Shown: piece after piece, positions 45,104 to 57,900 of the stretch | How the letters are laid out: every line of letters begins with the position of its first letter | Numbering within the stretch: position 1 is the stretch's first letter | DNA from: Hyaloscypha bicolor E | Taxonomy: Eukaryota > Ascomycota > Leotiomycetes > Helotiales > Hyaloscyphaceae | Reading direction: 5' to 3' | NCBI RefSeq assembly: GCF_002865645.1 | Contig: NW_020194600.1 | Location: 936,047 to 1,000,046, forward strand | DNA length: 64,000 nt | Translations under genes and position numbers: made by a program | Notes under the pieces: model-generated | Database searches by the model: none | The model's input: the letters and a program-made list of their open reading frames with translations, nothing else | What the model was told of the DNA's origin: nothing

Positions 45104-48100
45104 TCAAGGTCGCTCCGCATGCTCGTTCTCCTTTGGAATATCCAAAACCAGCTTCCGCCTCGAAATCCCATTTCCCCCGTCTCTGCTGCGGGGTTGCCGT
45201 CTGGTAAATGAAATAGAGTATGGCGGATTTGCACCTAGGTGGTCCTCTAGTAGTTTGATAATTCCTTCGTGACCACCTACTTTAGCTAACATTAGTGGGG
45301 TATTTCCTTTTTTGTCCTTCGACACAACGTCGATATCGCTTCTCGTAAGCAACAACTTTACAATACCCTCGTTCCCTTTGGCTATAGCGTGCGAGAGCAG
45401 GGGCCGTCCATCTTCAAAAACTTTCAAGTTAGGGTCTGCGACTCTAGGAAGTAGCAACTCAACGGTGTCCTCACGCCCCCCTGCTACAGCTCGCGAGAGC
45501 GGTGTTTCCCCGAAATCATCGATCGAGTCGGTGTCGGCGCCACTTTCAAGTAACTGTCGAACAACGTCGCTATAACCTCCCCCTGCAGCAAAGGAGAGCG
45601 GGGTCTGTCCATTCGTATCCTTAGAATCAGGGTCGACGTCTCTCGCAAGTAGTAGCTCAATAATTGCTAGACGCCCGTTCAAGGCAGCGTAGGAGAGCGC
45701 GACCCGTCCGTATTTGTCCTTCGAATTAGGGTCGGCGTCTCTCGCAAGTAGTAGCTCAATAGTTGCTAAATGCCCGTTCAAGGCAGCGGAGTAGAGCGGG
45801 GTCATTCCCCCCATATCCTTAGAATCAGGGTTGACGTCTCTCGCAAGGAGAAGCTCAATAATCGCTAGATGCCCTCCCTCCGCAGCAAAGAAGAGCGGGG
45901 TCCATCCACCCGTATCCTTAGAATCAGGGTCGACGTCTCTCGCAAGGAGAAGCTCAATAATCGCTAGATGCCCTCCCTCCGCAGCAAAGGAGAGCGGGGT
46001 CCGTCCAATCGTATCCTGAGAATCAAGGTCAACCTCCCTTGTAAGTAGTAGCTTAACAATGGCCTCATGGCCCCACTCTGCAGCGTGGGAAAGCGGGGTC
46101 CGTTCCTCCTTATCCTTAGAATCAGGGTCGACGTCTCTCGCAAGTAGTAGCTTAATAACCGCTAAATGCCCGTTCTGGGCAGCGAAGGAGAGCGGGGTCC
46201 ATCCATTAACAGTATTCTTCGAATCGGCATCGATATCGCTTCTCGCTAGCAGCAGCTTCACAACGGCTTCAAGTCCCAAAATAGAGGCTACATTAAGCCC
46301 GCGATCCATATGACCAACATGACCCATGGAATAGCCGGGACCTTGATCATAAATTTTGGTCCAAATCGAGAAACCCTTTATATCAGGATCACAAAGTCTC
46401 AAAGCTAATGATGCGTCTATAGCATCCTGACCAATGTCACCCTCGCGAAAATGCCCAGGCCAATATGTGGCCGAATAGTCGAGAAAGACGGGGTAATCGA
46501 TGTTGCTGTCAGTTTCTGGGTTTGCCTCTGGAACATGTGGCAAAACAACCTCGAGATAGACTACACAAATCTCCGCAAGAACAAGATGGCCTTGCTGGGG
46601 AGTTATGGAGCCATTCCACCGCGAAGGGGGCATCGAAGACAATGCAAGTTTTGGAAGAAGGAACTCTCGAGCAGTTTGATGAAGGAAGTAGACCTTATGA
46701 TGGTAGATCGACACAAACAAACCACACCAGTTTCTTAGGGATTTTTCAAAGTCGTCTTCTGCTTCAAGGTCCAGGTCTTCCAAAGATCTTGTTGAGGCAT
46801 CGACATTGAGGGCAACATTCATCTCCGCGAGCGTGAGAGGTCGTTTCGCTACCAATATTATAGACAAGACCTTCCGAACTATCCCCTGGTCCTTGGACCT
46901 ACTAAGGATCCCTTCATAGGCTTGATTTACACTCTCAGGGAGTGTATCAATCGTGGAATCGATGCCCTTCCTCGTTTTCTTAAAGACCTCTGACTTTAAG
47001 AAGTCGAATACCAGGTAAACCCAGAGATAGGTACGATGGGGAATTTCGAGCAATCGTTGTTTGAGATGATCCTTGATTTCCGCTTTCAAATTCTTCTCCT
47101 TGGCCAATTTTTCAACTCGAGATTCGATTACAAGATTCACCTCCTGGCTGATGGTTTCCGAGCTCTCTTCCCCCGGTATATGAATATGAGGGAAAGCATC
47201 GACCAGCTCTCGGAATTCGGAAACGATGTGTTCATAGGGGCGACTGGTTACGAGGAATTTCGTCTCGTTGAGTTGCCTCTGATCCTTATGAAATAGCTGC
47301 TTCAACATGCGGATCAAATCCCGAAAGTCAGATTCGTTGCATTCGTCTAACGCGTCCAAGACGAAAATGACAGGTCCTGTTTCGGGGTCTTGAGCGACGT
47401 TCCCTAATATTTTCCAGAGCGATGTCGTGATTTTCACAAAATCTGGTCCGTTGTTGGAATAATCTGGCATGGCATGTCGAATTAGGGAAGGCTTTTCGGT
47501 GAAGAGCTGATGTAGTAATGCGCAGAACGCTTGTTTGAGAGTGTTCTGATCCTGGTCTTTGAAGAAGAAGTAGCAAGTGGTACTCGATCGGGGCAATTCG
47601 ACGTCGATCAGGTATTTGGCCAAGACAGACTTTCCACACCCAGGATCTGCCGAGACCAATAGAGGGCCTGAGTCTTGCCTCAACCAGTTTTTGAAGTTGT
47701 CGTGTTGCAAGAACCATTGGCAAGTACCTTCCACTCGATCTTCCACTCGGTTTTTGTACCATTCATATGTCTCATCCTTTTCATCCTTCGTGAGACGGAG
47801 GAGTTGAAGACACGTTCCTTCGTCTTTGGATAGCATCCTTTTTGCAATCTCTTTCTGCACCTGCAGGGACTGCTCGGCCACGTGCAGCTGATTTTCGGCT
47901 ACTGACAGGATGTCGTGCATGGTTTCAAGAGACTTGCCCGCCTTCTGGTTGAGATTCTCGAGTTCTTGCCTTGAAGACGAAGTATTTATTTGCTGGGAAT
48001 CGTTCCGCACGACGATTTCAAGTGTTTCGATCTTGGTCCGCAACTTAACCCAGTCCTCATGTTGGATCAAATCTCGCCCAAAGTTCCCGAAACGTCTCCG

Positions 48101-49048
48101 GTAGAATCGCAAGACACTTCGGAATTGAAATTCAAGAATATGTTGATACAGATCCACGATATGGCACTCAAACCCCAAGATCAAATCTGGGGTGATAGTG
48201 GCACTGGAGTGATCACGATCACGAGGTTGTAGGAGGGGTTCGAGTGCGATATAATATCGCATCCGCGTTGTGACATAGGTAAACCCATCAAGATTGGCCT
48301 CGTCTGCGGCAATGGGCCTCGTGAGGACCGGCAGAATCATACACACACCTGCGAAGGCCATTGATGCTTCCGGAGAGACTTTGATAGCCTTACCAATCCA
48401 TTCTTTTGCCCATAGAACCAATGCGGCAGTCTGTGCAATCTGATCTTGTACAACATATTCCTGACCAGCAATATGGTATTTGGTCTTCCCTTCGTCCATC
48501 CGTTGTAAGCCATCTTTGGCAATCTTGTCTAGTTGCACGCGACGTGCTTGAAGATCTTGATCAATCTGATTCTCAGTCTCATCCAAATTTTTCGAGGCTT
48601 GGTCAGGCTTGCTGCTCGGTTCATTTGATTGCGAACCTGTGGCAACTCTTGGGTCAGCAGCAGTAGCATATGCTCTAATAAGACTCGCACCTGTATCTTG
48701 GAGCTCTCTTGATAGCAGCTTCTCGTACTTCTCCACCAGTTCGAAATCCTTGATCCTCAGGGCTTCATACGCGCGGTCCCACAGAGACGGCAGTGCGCTT
48801 GATTCTCCGTTGTCCTTCTGCGGATTACAGTTGCCAACAGGTACTTGCAAAGGGCCTCCAGTGTCATGCGACGCAGTTGACACAGCAAATCCAGCAGTCG
48901 AGGATGCTGTCAATGCAGTATCAGGCTGGGTTCCTTGTCTCTTGCGACGGAACTTGTCTCTGATCCTTTCTGCAATCTCCGGCGTTGAAGAGCCAGCGCT
49001 AACAGCAGCTGCTGGCTTCTGCTTATTTCTGTGCTTGAAAAGATCCAT
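45104..49048 (-). CDS. NACHT-ankyrin STAND receptor (NLR-like)
   Basis: A single exon of 1314 residues. The N-terminal NWD-type region includes LWDRAYEALRIKDFELVEKYEK (~90-110). A helical/coiled-coil part (~200-430) follows. The NACHT NTPase has Walker A VSADPGCGKSVLAKYL (~465-480) and Walker B VIFVLDALDECNESDF (~560-575), followed by TSRPYEHI and a winged-helix region with WCGLFVSIYHHKVYFLHQTA. Residues ~916-1280 are eleven ankyrin repeats of 33 residues. Repeats 4-7 are nearly identical (HLAIIELLLARDVDPDSKD), also at DNA level. The architecture is that of fungal NLR-like proteins in heterokaryon incompatibility and non-self sensing: ligand recognition by the repeats, oligomerisation by NACHT. 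All NTPase motifs are intact, so it is probably functional. No N-terminal HET, PNP or lipase effector domain was recognised. Confidence 0.93.
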   Translation of the reverse strand: MDLFKHRNKQKPAAAVSAGSSTPEIAERIRDKFRRKRQGTQPDTALTASSTAGFAVSTASHDTGGPLQVPVGNCNPQKDNGESSALPSLWDRAYEALRIKDFELVEKYEKLLSRELQDTGASLIRAYATAADPRVATGSQSNEPSSKPDQASKNLDETENQIDQDLQARRVQLDKIAKDGLQRMDEGKTKYHIAGQEYVVQDQIAQTAALVLWAKEWIGKAIKVSPEASMAFAGVCMILPVLTRPIAADEANLDGFTYVTTRMRYYIALEPLLQPRDRDHSSATITPDLILGFECHIVDLYQHILEFQFRSVLRFYRRRFGNFGRDLIQHEDWVKLRTKIETLEIVVRNDSQQINTSSSRQELENLNQKAGKSLETMHDILSVAENQLHVAEQSLQVQKEIAKRMLSKDEGTCLQLLRLTKDEKDETYEWYKNRVEDRVEGTCQWFLQHDNFKNWLRQDSGPLLVSADPGCGKSVLAKYLIDVELPRSSTTCYFFFKDQDQNTLKQAFCALLHQLFTEKPSLIRHAMPDYSNNGPDFVKITTSLWKILGNVAQDPETGPVIFVLDALDECNESDFRDLIRMLKQLFHKDQRQLNETKFLVTSRPYEHIVSEFRELVDAFPHIHIPGEESSETISQEVNLVIESRVEKLAKEKNLKAEIKDHLKQRLLEIPHRTYLWVYLVFDFLKSEVFKKTRKGIDSTIDTLPESVNQAYEGILSRSKDQGIVRKVLSIILVAKRPLTLAEMNVALNVDASTRSLEDLDLEAEDDFEKSLRNWCGLFVSIYHHKVYFLHQTAREFLLPKLALSSMPPSRWNGSITPQQGHLVLAEICVVYLEVVLPHVPEANPETDSNIDYPVFLDYSATYWPGHFREGDIGQDAIDASLALRLCDPDIKGFSIWTKIYDQGPGYSMGHVGHMDRGLNVASILGLEAVVKLLLARSDIDADSKNTVNGWTPLSFAAQNGHLAVIKLLLARDVDPDSKDKEERTPLSHAAEWGHEAIVKLLLTREVDLDSQDTIGRTPLSFAAEGGHLAIIELLLARDVDPDSKDTGGWTPLFFAAEGGHLAIIELLLARDVNPDSKDMGGMTPLYSAALNGHLATIELLLARDADPNSKDKYGRVALSYAALNGRLAIIELLLARDVDPDSKDTNGQTPLSFAAGGGYSDVVRQLLESGADTDSIDDFGETPLSRAVAGGREDTVELLLPRVADPNLKVFEDGRPLLSHAIAKGNEGIVKLLLTRSDIDVVSKDKKGNTPLMLAKVGGHEGIIKLLEDHLGANPPYSISFTRRQPRSRDGGNGISRRKLVLDIPKENEHAERP

Positions 49049-49976
49049 GGCATGGTGGAAGGTGTTGTTGTCGTGATATTCAAGCGCAACATTGTGCAGA
49101 AGTGCCCAAAGTTCCAGCCTGATGTGGCGTCCAATCGAGATAATTAACCTTCAACCAACACAACAGGGGCTACGGAGGGGCCTGATCTTTGGTTCTGCAT
49201 GTGGAGGGCAACCTTGGGACGGCGTCTGTTTTTCTTGGACCAGGAAAAGGGGCAGTTCCTCCATGGATGGCGTCCTGTCCCCATATAACTCTCCTTCGTA
49301 TATATCAGTTCTGTTAAGGCGTGCTGATGCCATAACCTGAGAGAAAAGGGGCCTCGTTAACCGAGTATGGCGGAGTTTGTAAGAGTTTTGGAGTTCAAGT
49401 TCTCCTTATCTTTGGTGGAATGTACGCTGTATTTCTTTATTCTCTCATCTTCGTGATACACCTCGATCATATTTCAAGTGAAGTCTGAGGAGGATGAAAG
49501 ACGGAAAGAATAAAGTTTAAGAACGGAAGGGGGTGATATATGGTCAATTGGGAATCACGTGGTGAACCTTGAGAACTGCCAATATTTCCTTGTCTGTATT
49601 TCCAGGATGAATTCAGATGCTCTTCTGTTTGATATAATAGGGTTAAAGAAGTGATTCAAACCTAATATATTACAGCTGGGGTAAGTAGGGTCAAAGTCGA
49701 GTTGTAGGTGAAGTGGGTAGGGTAGAATAGGGGAAGGCTATGGAGATTGCTGCTGGGGCGTAAACTTGTTCTTTGCATACGAAGTTCAGTTTGAAAAAAT
49801 AAATCCACATCCGCCAAATGCCTTTGATTATATATTGTTGTATGTATGAAGAGGTCTAGAGAACGATGAACAATCTTCATCCTTCTGTAGGTTCACAGTA
49901 GGAGTAGCCCACCAACCATAACACGGAACGCATTTTCGTCCCTTGTAACGCTCTCCTTCTCCTCCTTGCCCTCCTC
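49049..49976. other. Intergenic, promoter of the NACHT-ankyrin gene
   Basis: About 0.9 kb upstream of the STAND gene with no recognisable coding or repeat feature. Confidence 0.4.
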
Positions 49977-50498
49977 CTAGAACAAGACAGGTCCCCCTAT
50001 AGCCTCGCGAGGAATATGAAACAACACAACGAACTCGTCCTTGTCACCCCTCTCCAAGATCCTATAGTTAACCAAGTGCTCAATTGAAAATACAGTTCCC
50101 CTCATCCCGACCAATCTCCTACCTTCAATTTCAACTATCTCAATCTCATGATCTGCGAGACTGACGTTTTCTTCCAACTTTTGGGCCCAATTTGCGGCAT
50201 CGGTTTTGCAGTTTAAAAAGGGAGATGAAAGGACTTGGAGCACGGTTTCCCAAATCAGGTGCTCGCGAACCGGGGAGTGTGTTTACCATGCGAATACACG
50301 GAGACGGACTCTTGGCGTAGAAACAAGCCCCATCCCAGAACCTAGGGGCCGTTGCGGAAGTACTATGGCATCCACCCTCGTGCGCTGAAGATTCCTAGAA
50401 ATATAATCGACGGGCTGAGGTACTGGAATCTCTATCAAATACAAGAGGAGAATCTTCTCCAGTACGGATATCAATAATGACTCTTCCACCAAGTACAA
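49977..50498 (-). pseudogene. Possible broken hypothetical gene
   Basis: A minus-strand frame is open from 50498 to a TAA at about 50285-50283 (GSGMGLVSTPRVRLRVFAW-stop). It then continues in the same frame as THSPVREHLIWETVLQVLSS through EIVEIEGRRLVGMRGTVFSI and LFHIPREAIGGPVLF to a stop at 49977. The second part has protein-like composition, and a GTAAAC at the stop could be a splice donor. No family was recognised. It may be a small real gene, a relic or noise. Confidence 0.3.
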
Positions 50499-50849
50499 GC
50501 ATTAATACGAAGTTAGTGCCGTACCCTAAACACACTCGAAGATAAATCCTGTCGTCGATGTGGCGAACTTCCAGCCCATTTTAAAGAAGAGCAGCGGGTT
50601 TGGAAAGAGGAAAGCGAGATTCCAAAGATCAAGCGTTGATTGGGCGGAGCTTTGAGGTATGAAGGGTAGCTTAAATGCATTACCTATGTTCTCCTGGCCG
50701 CTTTTACTAAGCTTCGATCGAATTACATGCGACAACGCGTCAAGCTATTAGAGCACCTCTCTCCTCGACCGCCTGCCGGAATTTGCATACCAAGGTGCAA
50801 AGTACGATACATTATACAAGCTGATATATAATCATGCTAGGGGACTAAC

Positions 50850-51195
50850 CTGTAATAGTTGTACCGAGGGTGGGCTCGTGATAAGGATTCCTCGGCCAAA
50901 TACAGATGCGTTGCTCCATTTCGGGACTATTGCTTCTGGAAATCAAGTCATGAGGGATAAAGTGACTAGGGATCGGTTAAGTGCAGAGTTTGGTAGAATT
51001 CTTTGTTTTGAGATAGAAGCAGCTGGCTTAATGAATACCTTTCCATGCCTTATTATTCGAGGGATTTACGACTACGCAGACTCTTACAAGAACAAGAGGC
51101 GGCAGCCATATGCTACTACAACAGCAGCTGCGTATGCTAAGGAACTTCTCAACACGATACTTACAAAAGCCGCAATACAAGCAAGTCGTGTTTAA
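50850..51195 (+). pseudogene. Truncated PNP-UDP (nucleoside phosphorylase) domain of a STAND gene
   Basis: Codes for the C-terminal half of a fungal PNP_UDP_1 domain: HFGTIASGNQVMRDKVTRDR, then LCFEIEAAGLMNTFPCLII, RGIYDYADSYKNKRRQPYA and AAAYAKELL. In fungi this domain is the usual N-terminal effector of NB-ARC/NACHT-TPR or -ankyrin proteins. The first ~200 residues are missing upstream, and the frame stops directly after the domain, before any NTPase. It is therefore a fragment. Downstream sequence turns AT-rich within 100 bases, so an insertion of the retroelement block into, or next to, a larger STAND gene is a plausible cause of the truncation. Confidence 0.75.
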
Positions 51196-51659
51196 ATCAA
51201 GTGCGCGAAGTGGGATATCAATTGTTATATCAATTCTTATGTAAACGTCCCATTTGGGCTTTTGACACTAGGACATATATGAACCGTAATTGTAAGGAAG
51301 CATAAAACAACAATTATATCACAAACGGCTGAATTCTTAAACTGGGGCTATCTCAATGTTAAATCTTATATCACATCTCGAACATAAAGGAAATAGTAGT
51401 AAATTTCTTCATTTGCATTAGCTTATTAAGCTTCGATTCCGTTTTAAACGATTTTGAGCCAGTAGCTGATCCATAGTATTACTTAAACTGATCGATATTA
51501 TTAATTAGCGAGAATACCTTTGTATTTCCCATAATATGGATCAACTTTCCTCTCCAAAAACCACACTGTATCTACTAGCTTTAATAATAAATAAACACCT
51601 GTCTTCGTTCACACCTCGTTCCAACCCCGACCTCCGCCCAACGGCCCGCCAGGCGCCTG
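51196..51659. other. Transition into AT-rich block, no gene
   Basis: Base composition falls from about half G+C to mostly A+T here, with a short GC-richer island at 51600-51660. No coding feature was recognised. Confidence 0.4.
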
Positions 51660-51975
51660 CTAGTATAGGAGGGAAACTGCGACAAGACAAAAACCCACAT
51701 AAAGTACACCAGAGTGTAAAAACGTAACTTGACAGCAAAATAACAAGATCAAAAGCATAAATAGTAAAGTATAAATAGTATACAGTATGCAAAAGCTCAA
51801 TTAATTGAATATTGAGGAGGGATTATTCTCTAGGACTATAGAAAAACCAGCTTTCTTATATAATTCCCGTAAGTCATATATAAAAGGCCGTAGCCTTTGC
51901 CATATAACCAAAACCTCAAAACCGCCAAAATAATATAATTTTTAGAGAGTATGGCTTGCTATACTATATCCGACC
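51660..51975. repeat. Left copy of a ~310-bp direct repeat (candidate LTR)
   Basis: Same sequence and orientation as 58905-59220. Aligned by eye, the two differ almost only by C/T and G/A, with the left copy holding the C or G. Compare AGTCATATATAAAAGGCC at 51872 with AATTATATATAAAAAACT at 59109. Two direct copies about 7.2 kb apart fit the LTRs of one retroelement, but the ends (TG...CA) are not clear. Confidence 0.65.
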
Positions 51976-54900
51976 TCCTATTTATTTATACTTATTCCCT
52001 AAATACCAAAACTAATAGAAAAATCCTACTCAGAGTCCGAAATAATAAAATAATCAGGATTTTCCTTTATTAGCTAATCTAATTTCTTTTTAATATACCT
52101 AAAATAAAATCTATTACCCTTAAATAGTCTTATTTTATATTCCCAAATTTACTTAAAAGTAATCCGAACCCGTTTAGTTATATTCTTATACTAAATCTAA
52201 TATAGTTCTTTATATTAATTAATATCCGCCTTTAACTATTATTTAATTTCTGCCTTTATTACTAGATATTAAAAAGGCTTATTATAGCAAATTATATTAT
52301 AAATTATACTAATATATTCTAAATAAATAGCTTTTTCGAATTTTATATTATTTATAATATTTTTAAATTAACCTTTAATAAAAGAAGAAAGCTCTAAATA
52401 AGAGGCTTTAATAATTTTATAAAAGACTTTATTTTCGTATATTTTATTCTTAATAGTAACTAGACTTATTAGAATTATAATAAAAGGTCTATTAAATAGC
52501 AAATTATTATTAAGCTATTCTTTAGTTTCTATATTATTCGAGAATTATTACTTATTTATAATTTCAAATTTATAAATTATTTAGCTAAAGGCATTTATTT
52601 ATTTAATTAAATAAACTATATTTAAAGCCTTTTCTCTTATTACTTTTAGTAAATACTTACCTATTTCCTTTACTATTTCCGGTTTAAAATTATTAGAAAT
52701 AGAAGAATAATTAATATCTTTAAAGAACTTCTTATTAAAGATATTAGCTTTCTTATAGTTTATAAGAAAAATATAGCTAATATTCCGATATTCTTTATTA
52801 AAATAGAATTCGCTATTTAAAGCTTTAATAATAGCCAGATTTTTAATATTATCTTTATATTAATTATAATTAATATTTCCAGGAATATAATATTTAATTA
52901 GTTAAAAATAAATAATTAGATAAATAGAATACTTATTTAATACTTTATAAAATCCGAGCTATATTAATGAATTTACTATTAAGAGTTAAGAAACTAAGGT
53001 AAAATAGCTATTATTTAGATTTTTATACTTTATTATATATATATATATATATTTTTAGAAATGAAATTATAGTATTTCTATTTCTTATATTAAAAGCTCT
53101 TAAATACTAAGCTTTTTAATTTATTTCAAATAATCTTTCTTATAAATATAATTATTTATACCTAAATTAATAATACTAAACTTAGAAACAGAAATTATAA
53201 TATTAAATTAAAATTAATTAGAAATATAATACTTATATTTATATTCCTTAATTTCCTAGCTTTCTAAAAAGAAATCCTGTATTTTCTTATTTATTCAAGT
53301 AATAGAAATATATTTCTTGCTTTTAGTAATTTTATAAATCTTAGTAACTAGCTTTAGAATATTTTTAATAATATAAATATCTCTTATATTAATAAAAAAA
53401 AGTATTAGTAAACTATTAAATATATATTTTATAAGAAGTTTTAAGAAATCTATTAGTAATTCTATAATACTTTTATTTATAAATAGATTCCAAAATACTA
53501 TTATATATTTCTTTAAAAATATATTTATTTTATTAAGTAAATATTAACTTTTATTTAGCTAGTATTTTATAAATATATTTATTATCTTTAATTTCTCCGG
53601 ATTTAATATCCTTAATTTTCTGTTTCTTAGTTCTAGATATAATTACGGGAGTCTTTCTAAATAATATCTTTCTTTTTAGAATAAAGAATTTCTTCTTACT
53701 TGCTTCTTCTATATTTTCCTTTATTTTATTAGTCTTATATTTAGACTAGTACTCGGATTTTCGCTATTTATTAGAAGTTTTAGGCTTAGTTCACTTTCTA
53801 TTCTTACTAGGTTCTTTTTAACTAATTATATTAATAGAATTATTACTAGACTATATTAAATTAGCTTTATTTTTATTAGCTAAATCTAATTAAATTAAAG
53901 CTAAAATTATAATAGGGGCTTATTCTTTAGGCTTATTTCGAAAAACAGAAAAAAGTTTATTATTATAAATTCTTTTAATTAGAATTCCGGAAGCTTTAAA
54001 AATATATTATTTTACTTTAAGAATATTAGCTAATAATAACTTAAAAACTAATTCTTTAGGTTTTAAAATAGCTTTAATATATATAAGTACCTTAATAATA
54101 TCTAATTTAGTAAATATACTAATATTTTAATATTTCTTATTTTTAATATATTCTAAAGTAGCTTTATTAATTAATTAAATAGCTTTATATACTAAAGCTT
54201 TTATTTTTAAAAAAAGTATAACTTTTTATAGATATTTTTATTAAGGTTATTATAAATATTATTAATATATTAGCTAAAGGCTTTATTATATTATATGATT
54301 TTATTTTAATTCTTGGTTTTAAGACCGTTTATTATAGTCTTAATTTTATTAAGCTTTTCTTATTTATCTTTAGAAAATGCCTTTAATAATATTCTCAAAT
54401 TCTCTATTATTAGCTTAGTAATTCTTTAGTTTCTTTTTAGTTAATTCTAGTCTAGTTCTATTTCTAATAAAGGTTTTCTATTTTAAGAACTTATTATATA
54501 TATTACTTAGCTTATCTAGAATATTTGTATTAAATTCAGTAATTATAGTTATTTTTCTAATATTAATAGGCCTTCTATAACTACTCAAGCTTTTTTAATA
54601 CTCTAAACTTTAATACTATTAATTTATAGGCTTTTAATAATACTATAGCTCATAAGAACTAGCTATTATACTTTACTAGCTTAAGAAATCTATTTTTTAG
54701 CCATTTTATTATTCTTAAAAAAATTATATAAATATTATTAGTATAATAATTATAAGTTATAGAATTAAAGGTTTTTGAAATTATAAGGATTTCTTTTAAA
54801 TACTTTCTAAAATAAAAAATAAATTAGAATAGACTTGAATTATATAAAAATATTATATATATTTGAGTTTTTCTTTCTTTTTATTAAGAAAATAAAGCTA

Positions 54901-57900
54901 AAATAATAGTATATATAATAGGAAAAATAGATATAATAATTAAATATATTTAAAGTAATATAGTTATAAATTAGAAATAATTATAAAAAGTAAAATATAG
55001 AATTAGGCTTTTATTATAAAAAAAAATATAAATATATATATCTAAAGAAATATAATTTAGGAAATAATTAAAGCAGATTAAACTAAGTAATAATAATATA
55101 AAAATAAAAAAGTAATATAATAGAAATATAAATATAATAATAATATTTAAAGTATTAAAATATAAAAGAAAATAATAAAAAATTTATAATATAGGTATAT
55201 TTTAATTCTTTATTTATTTGAAAACATTTCTATTAACTTAAAGAATAGTATAAAAGAAGGGAAATAATATAGGAAATATATAAAAAATAAGATATATAAA
55301 TATATTAAGAATATTAGAAAAGTATAAAATAAATATTAATAAAAAAAAAGTTAGAATAATAGAATTAAGAAATAATTTAGAATAAGGTATTACTTTTTTT
55401 AAAACAGATTTATATCTTTTTTAAAAGCTAATTATATTTATTTAATATTTATTAAAGTCGATTTTATATAATAAAAAGCTATTTAATTAGTTGGGACTTT
55501 AAAGTAATATTTATATTTATAAAAGTAATATTAAAGGCTTTAAAAATTATAGAAAAAAGAATTATAAAATAGTATAAATAGAATTTATAATACTATTATT
55601 AAGTTTGAAATAATTAATATTAAAGTTAATATAGAATAAATAAAAAAATAAGTATTCTAAATTAGTATTAAGAATATAGGATTAAAGGTATTTTTCTAAT
55701 TATTTAAATAATATTTAATAGTAAGAAATAGATTAATAATAAGAATTAATAACTTATATTAGCTTTTTCGAAAAAGTAATTAATTTCTAGTAATAAAACA
55801 ATATTATAATTAGGAAATAAGTTCTATATAAAAGAAATTTCCTTTATATAGAAATAGAAATATATAATATACTAACTAAATTTTAGTATAGGTTTTAAAT
55901 ATAGCTATAATTATATAGAAAAAAAGGTGAGTTTCCTAATATAAAATAGGCTTTAAATAAATAGATCTAATTTATCTAATATTTAAGAGATTCCTAGAAT
56001 TATATATTATTAAATATCTTCGGAAATAATTATTAGATTTAATTAGGTTTCTCTTTCTTTTTATAAAGCTTCTAGTTAGCTATTTTATTTATATATAATC
56101 TCTAATTAGGAAGTTTATTTAAATATTATAAATAAACTTATAATAGTAATTCAAGTTAAAATCGAGATCTATAAGTATTATAATTAAGCTTTAGATTAAT
56201 ATAAGCCGCAAAAATAGCTAGCTAAAAAAATAAATAGAGTTCTTAAAAGGTTTCTAGTTTAATAAGAAATATATAAAAGGCCTTCTTTTTTCTATATATA
56301 GTAACTATTCGTATTATAAGAACTTTTAAAAAAATATTATAGTTCGAAACTAAGAGTTTATAAAATAATCTTTTAATTCCCTATTTATTTTTATATTAAA
56401 AGAAATACTTTATATTTAATTCCCAAAATCTAGTAATAGAATCTTATATTAAAAATACTATCTAGTAATAATAATTAAATAATAATAAGAAATAAATAAT
56501 AGTAAAGCTTATTCGATTTCTAGAATAGTAATCTAATAATAATATTCTCTAAAGGCTATAAATAATAATTAAAAGAAAAAAATTAAAAATATATAAAGAA
56601 TTAAAAATAATAAGCTTTATTTCAAATTAAGAAAAGCTTCTATTATTAGATATTTTCTTCTAGTCTTTTATAAAAAAAAACATATTTTATTTTTTCTAAT
56701 TTCGGTAATTCTAGAATATATATAATAATACTAATAGCTTTTTTAATTTTCTAAATACTATTTCGCTTATAATATTTTATAATTATTTCTTTTTCTAATT
56801 TCATATCTGTTTTAAAATATTTATTTATAAATATATACTTATTATTAACTCTATTTTTAGGGGAATATTAGAATTCATTTCTTTTAATAAATTACTTAAA
56901 TTAATTCCCGGTATATATTTTCGGAATATAATATTATTAAACTCTTCTAATATATAATATTCTTTTAGTTAATTCATATATCTTACTTTATATAAACTAA
57001 ACTAGTAATATAATAACTTTATATTCCTTAATTTATTTTAATTTATTAATTTAATATTATATATAAGAACTAGATTTTCTTTTAGAAATAGGCTTTAAAT
57101 AAATCTAATAAATAATATTAAATTACTTCTTTTTCTTTTAGTATTTTCTATTCTTTTTTATTTCGGCTTCTTTAATATCTTTATCTTTTATTTATATTTA
57201 CTTTATATATATTTCTAAATGTATTTCTCTATTATAAACTTTATTTTATTTAAGTATTTTCTAGATTAGAAAGTATATTTCTATAAATAATATAACTTTT
57301 TTATTATAGATTATATAGAAGAAAATAAATCTAGTTAGTTTATATATAATAACTCGATTAATAAATAGAATATATAATAGTAAATCTATTTAAGGTTTCT
57401 TTTTATCTATTATAAATATAATAAGTATTTAAATAATTAGTTAATATTTTCTTTTAATTATATTATTTCTTTTAAAATTATAGGCCAAAATAATAATTCT
57501 ATTAATTCCTAGTTTATTAAGTTCTTGAATTACTATTTTTTTAAATTCCGATCTATTATTTATTTTAAGCTAGCTAAATAAATTATATTTATAAATAATT
57601 TCTTCTTAAATAAACTTAATAATCTTTTTATTAGTCGGATTCTTTAAAGATATAGCTTTAACCTATTTTAAAAAGTCGTTTCTAGTAATAATTAATAAAT
57701 TATATTCTTTATAGTCTAGTAATTTAATTATATTAATCTCAAGGTAATAGAAAAGAGATATAGCTTTTATTAAATATAAAACTTCTTTTTATTTTATTTT
57801 ATTCTTATATTAATAGACTTTATAGATATTAATATATTTCTATATATAATTATAGTAATTCTTCTAGTAATAGTAGCTAGCTATTAAATAAAAAGTACTT

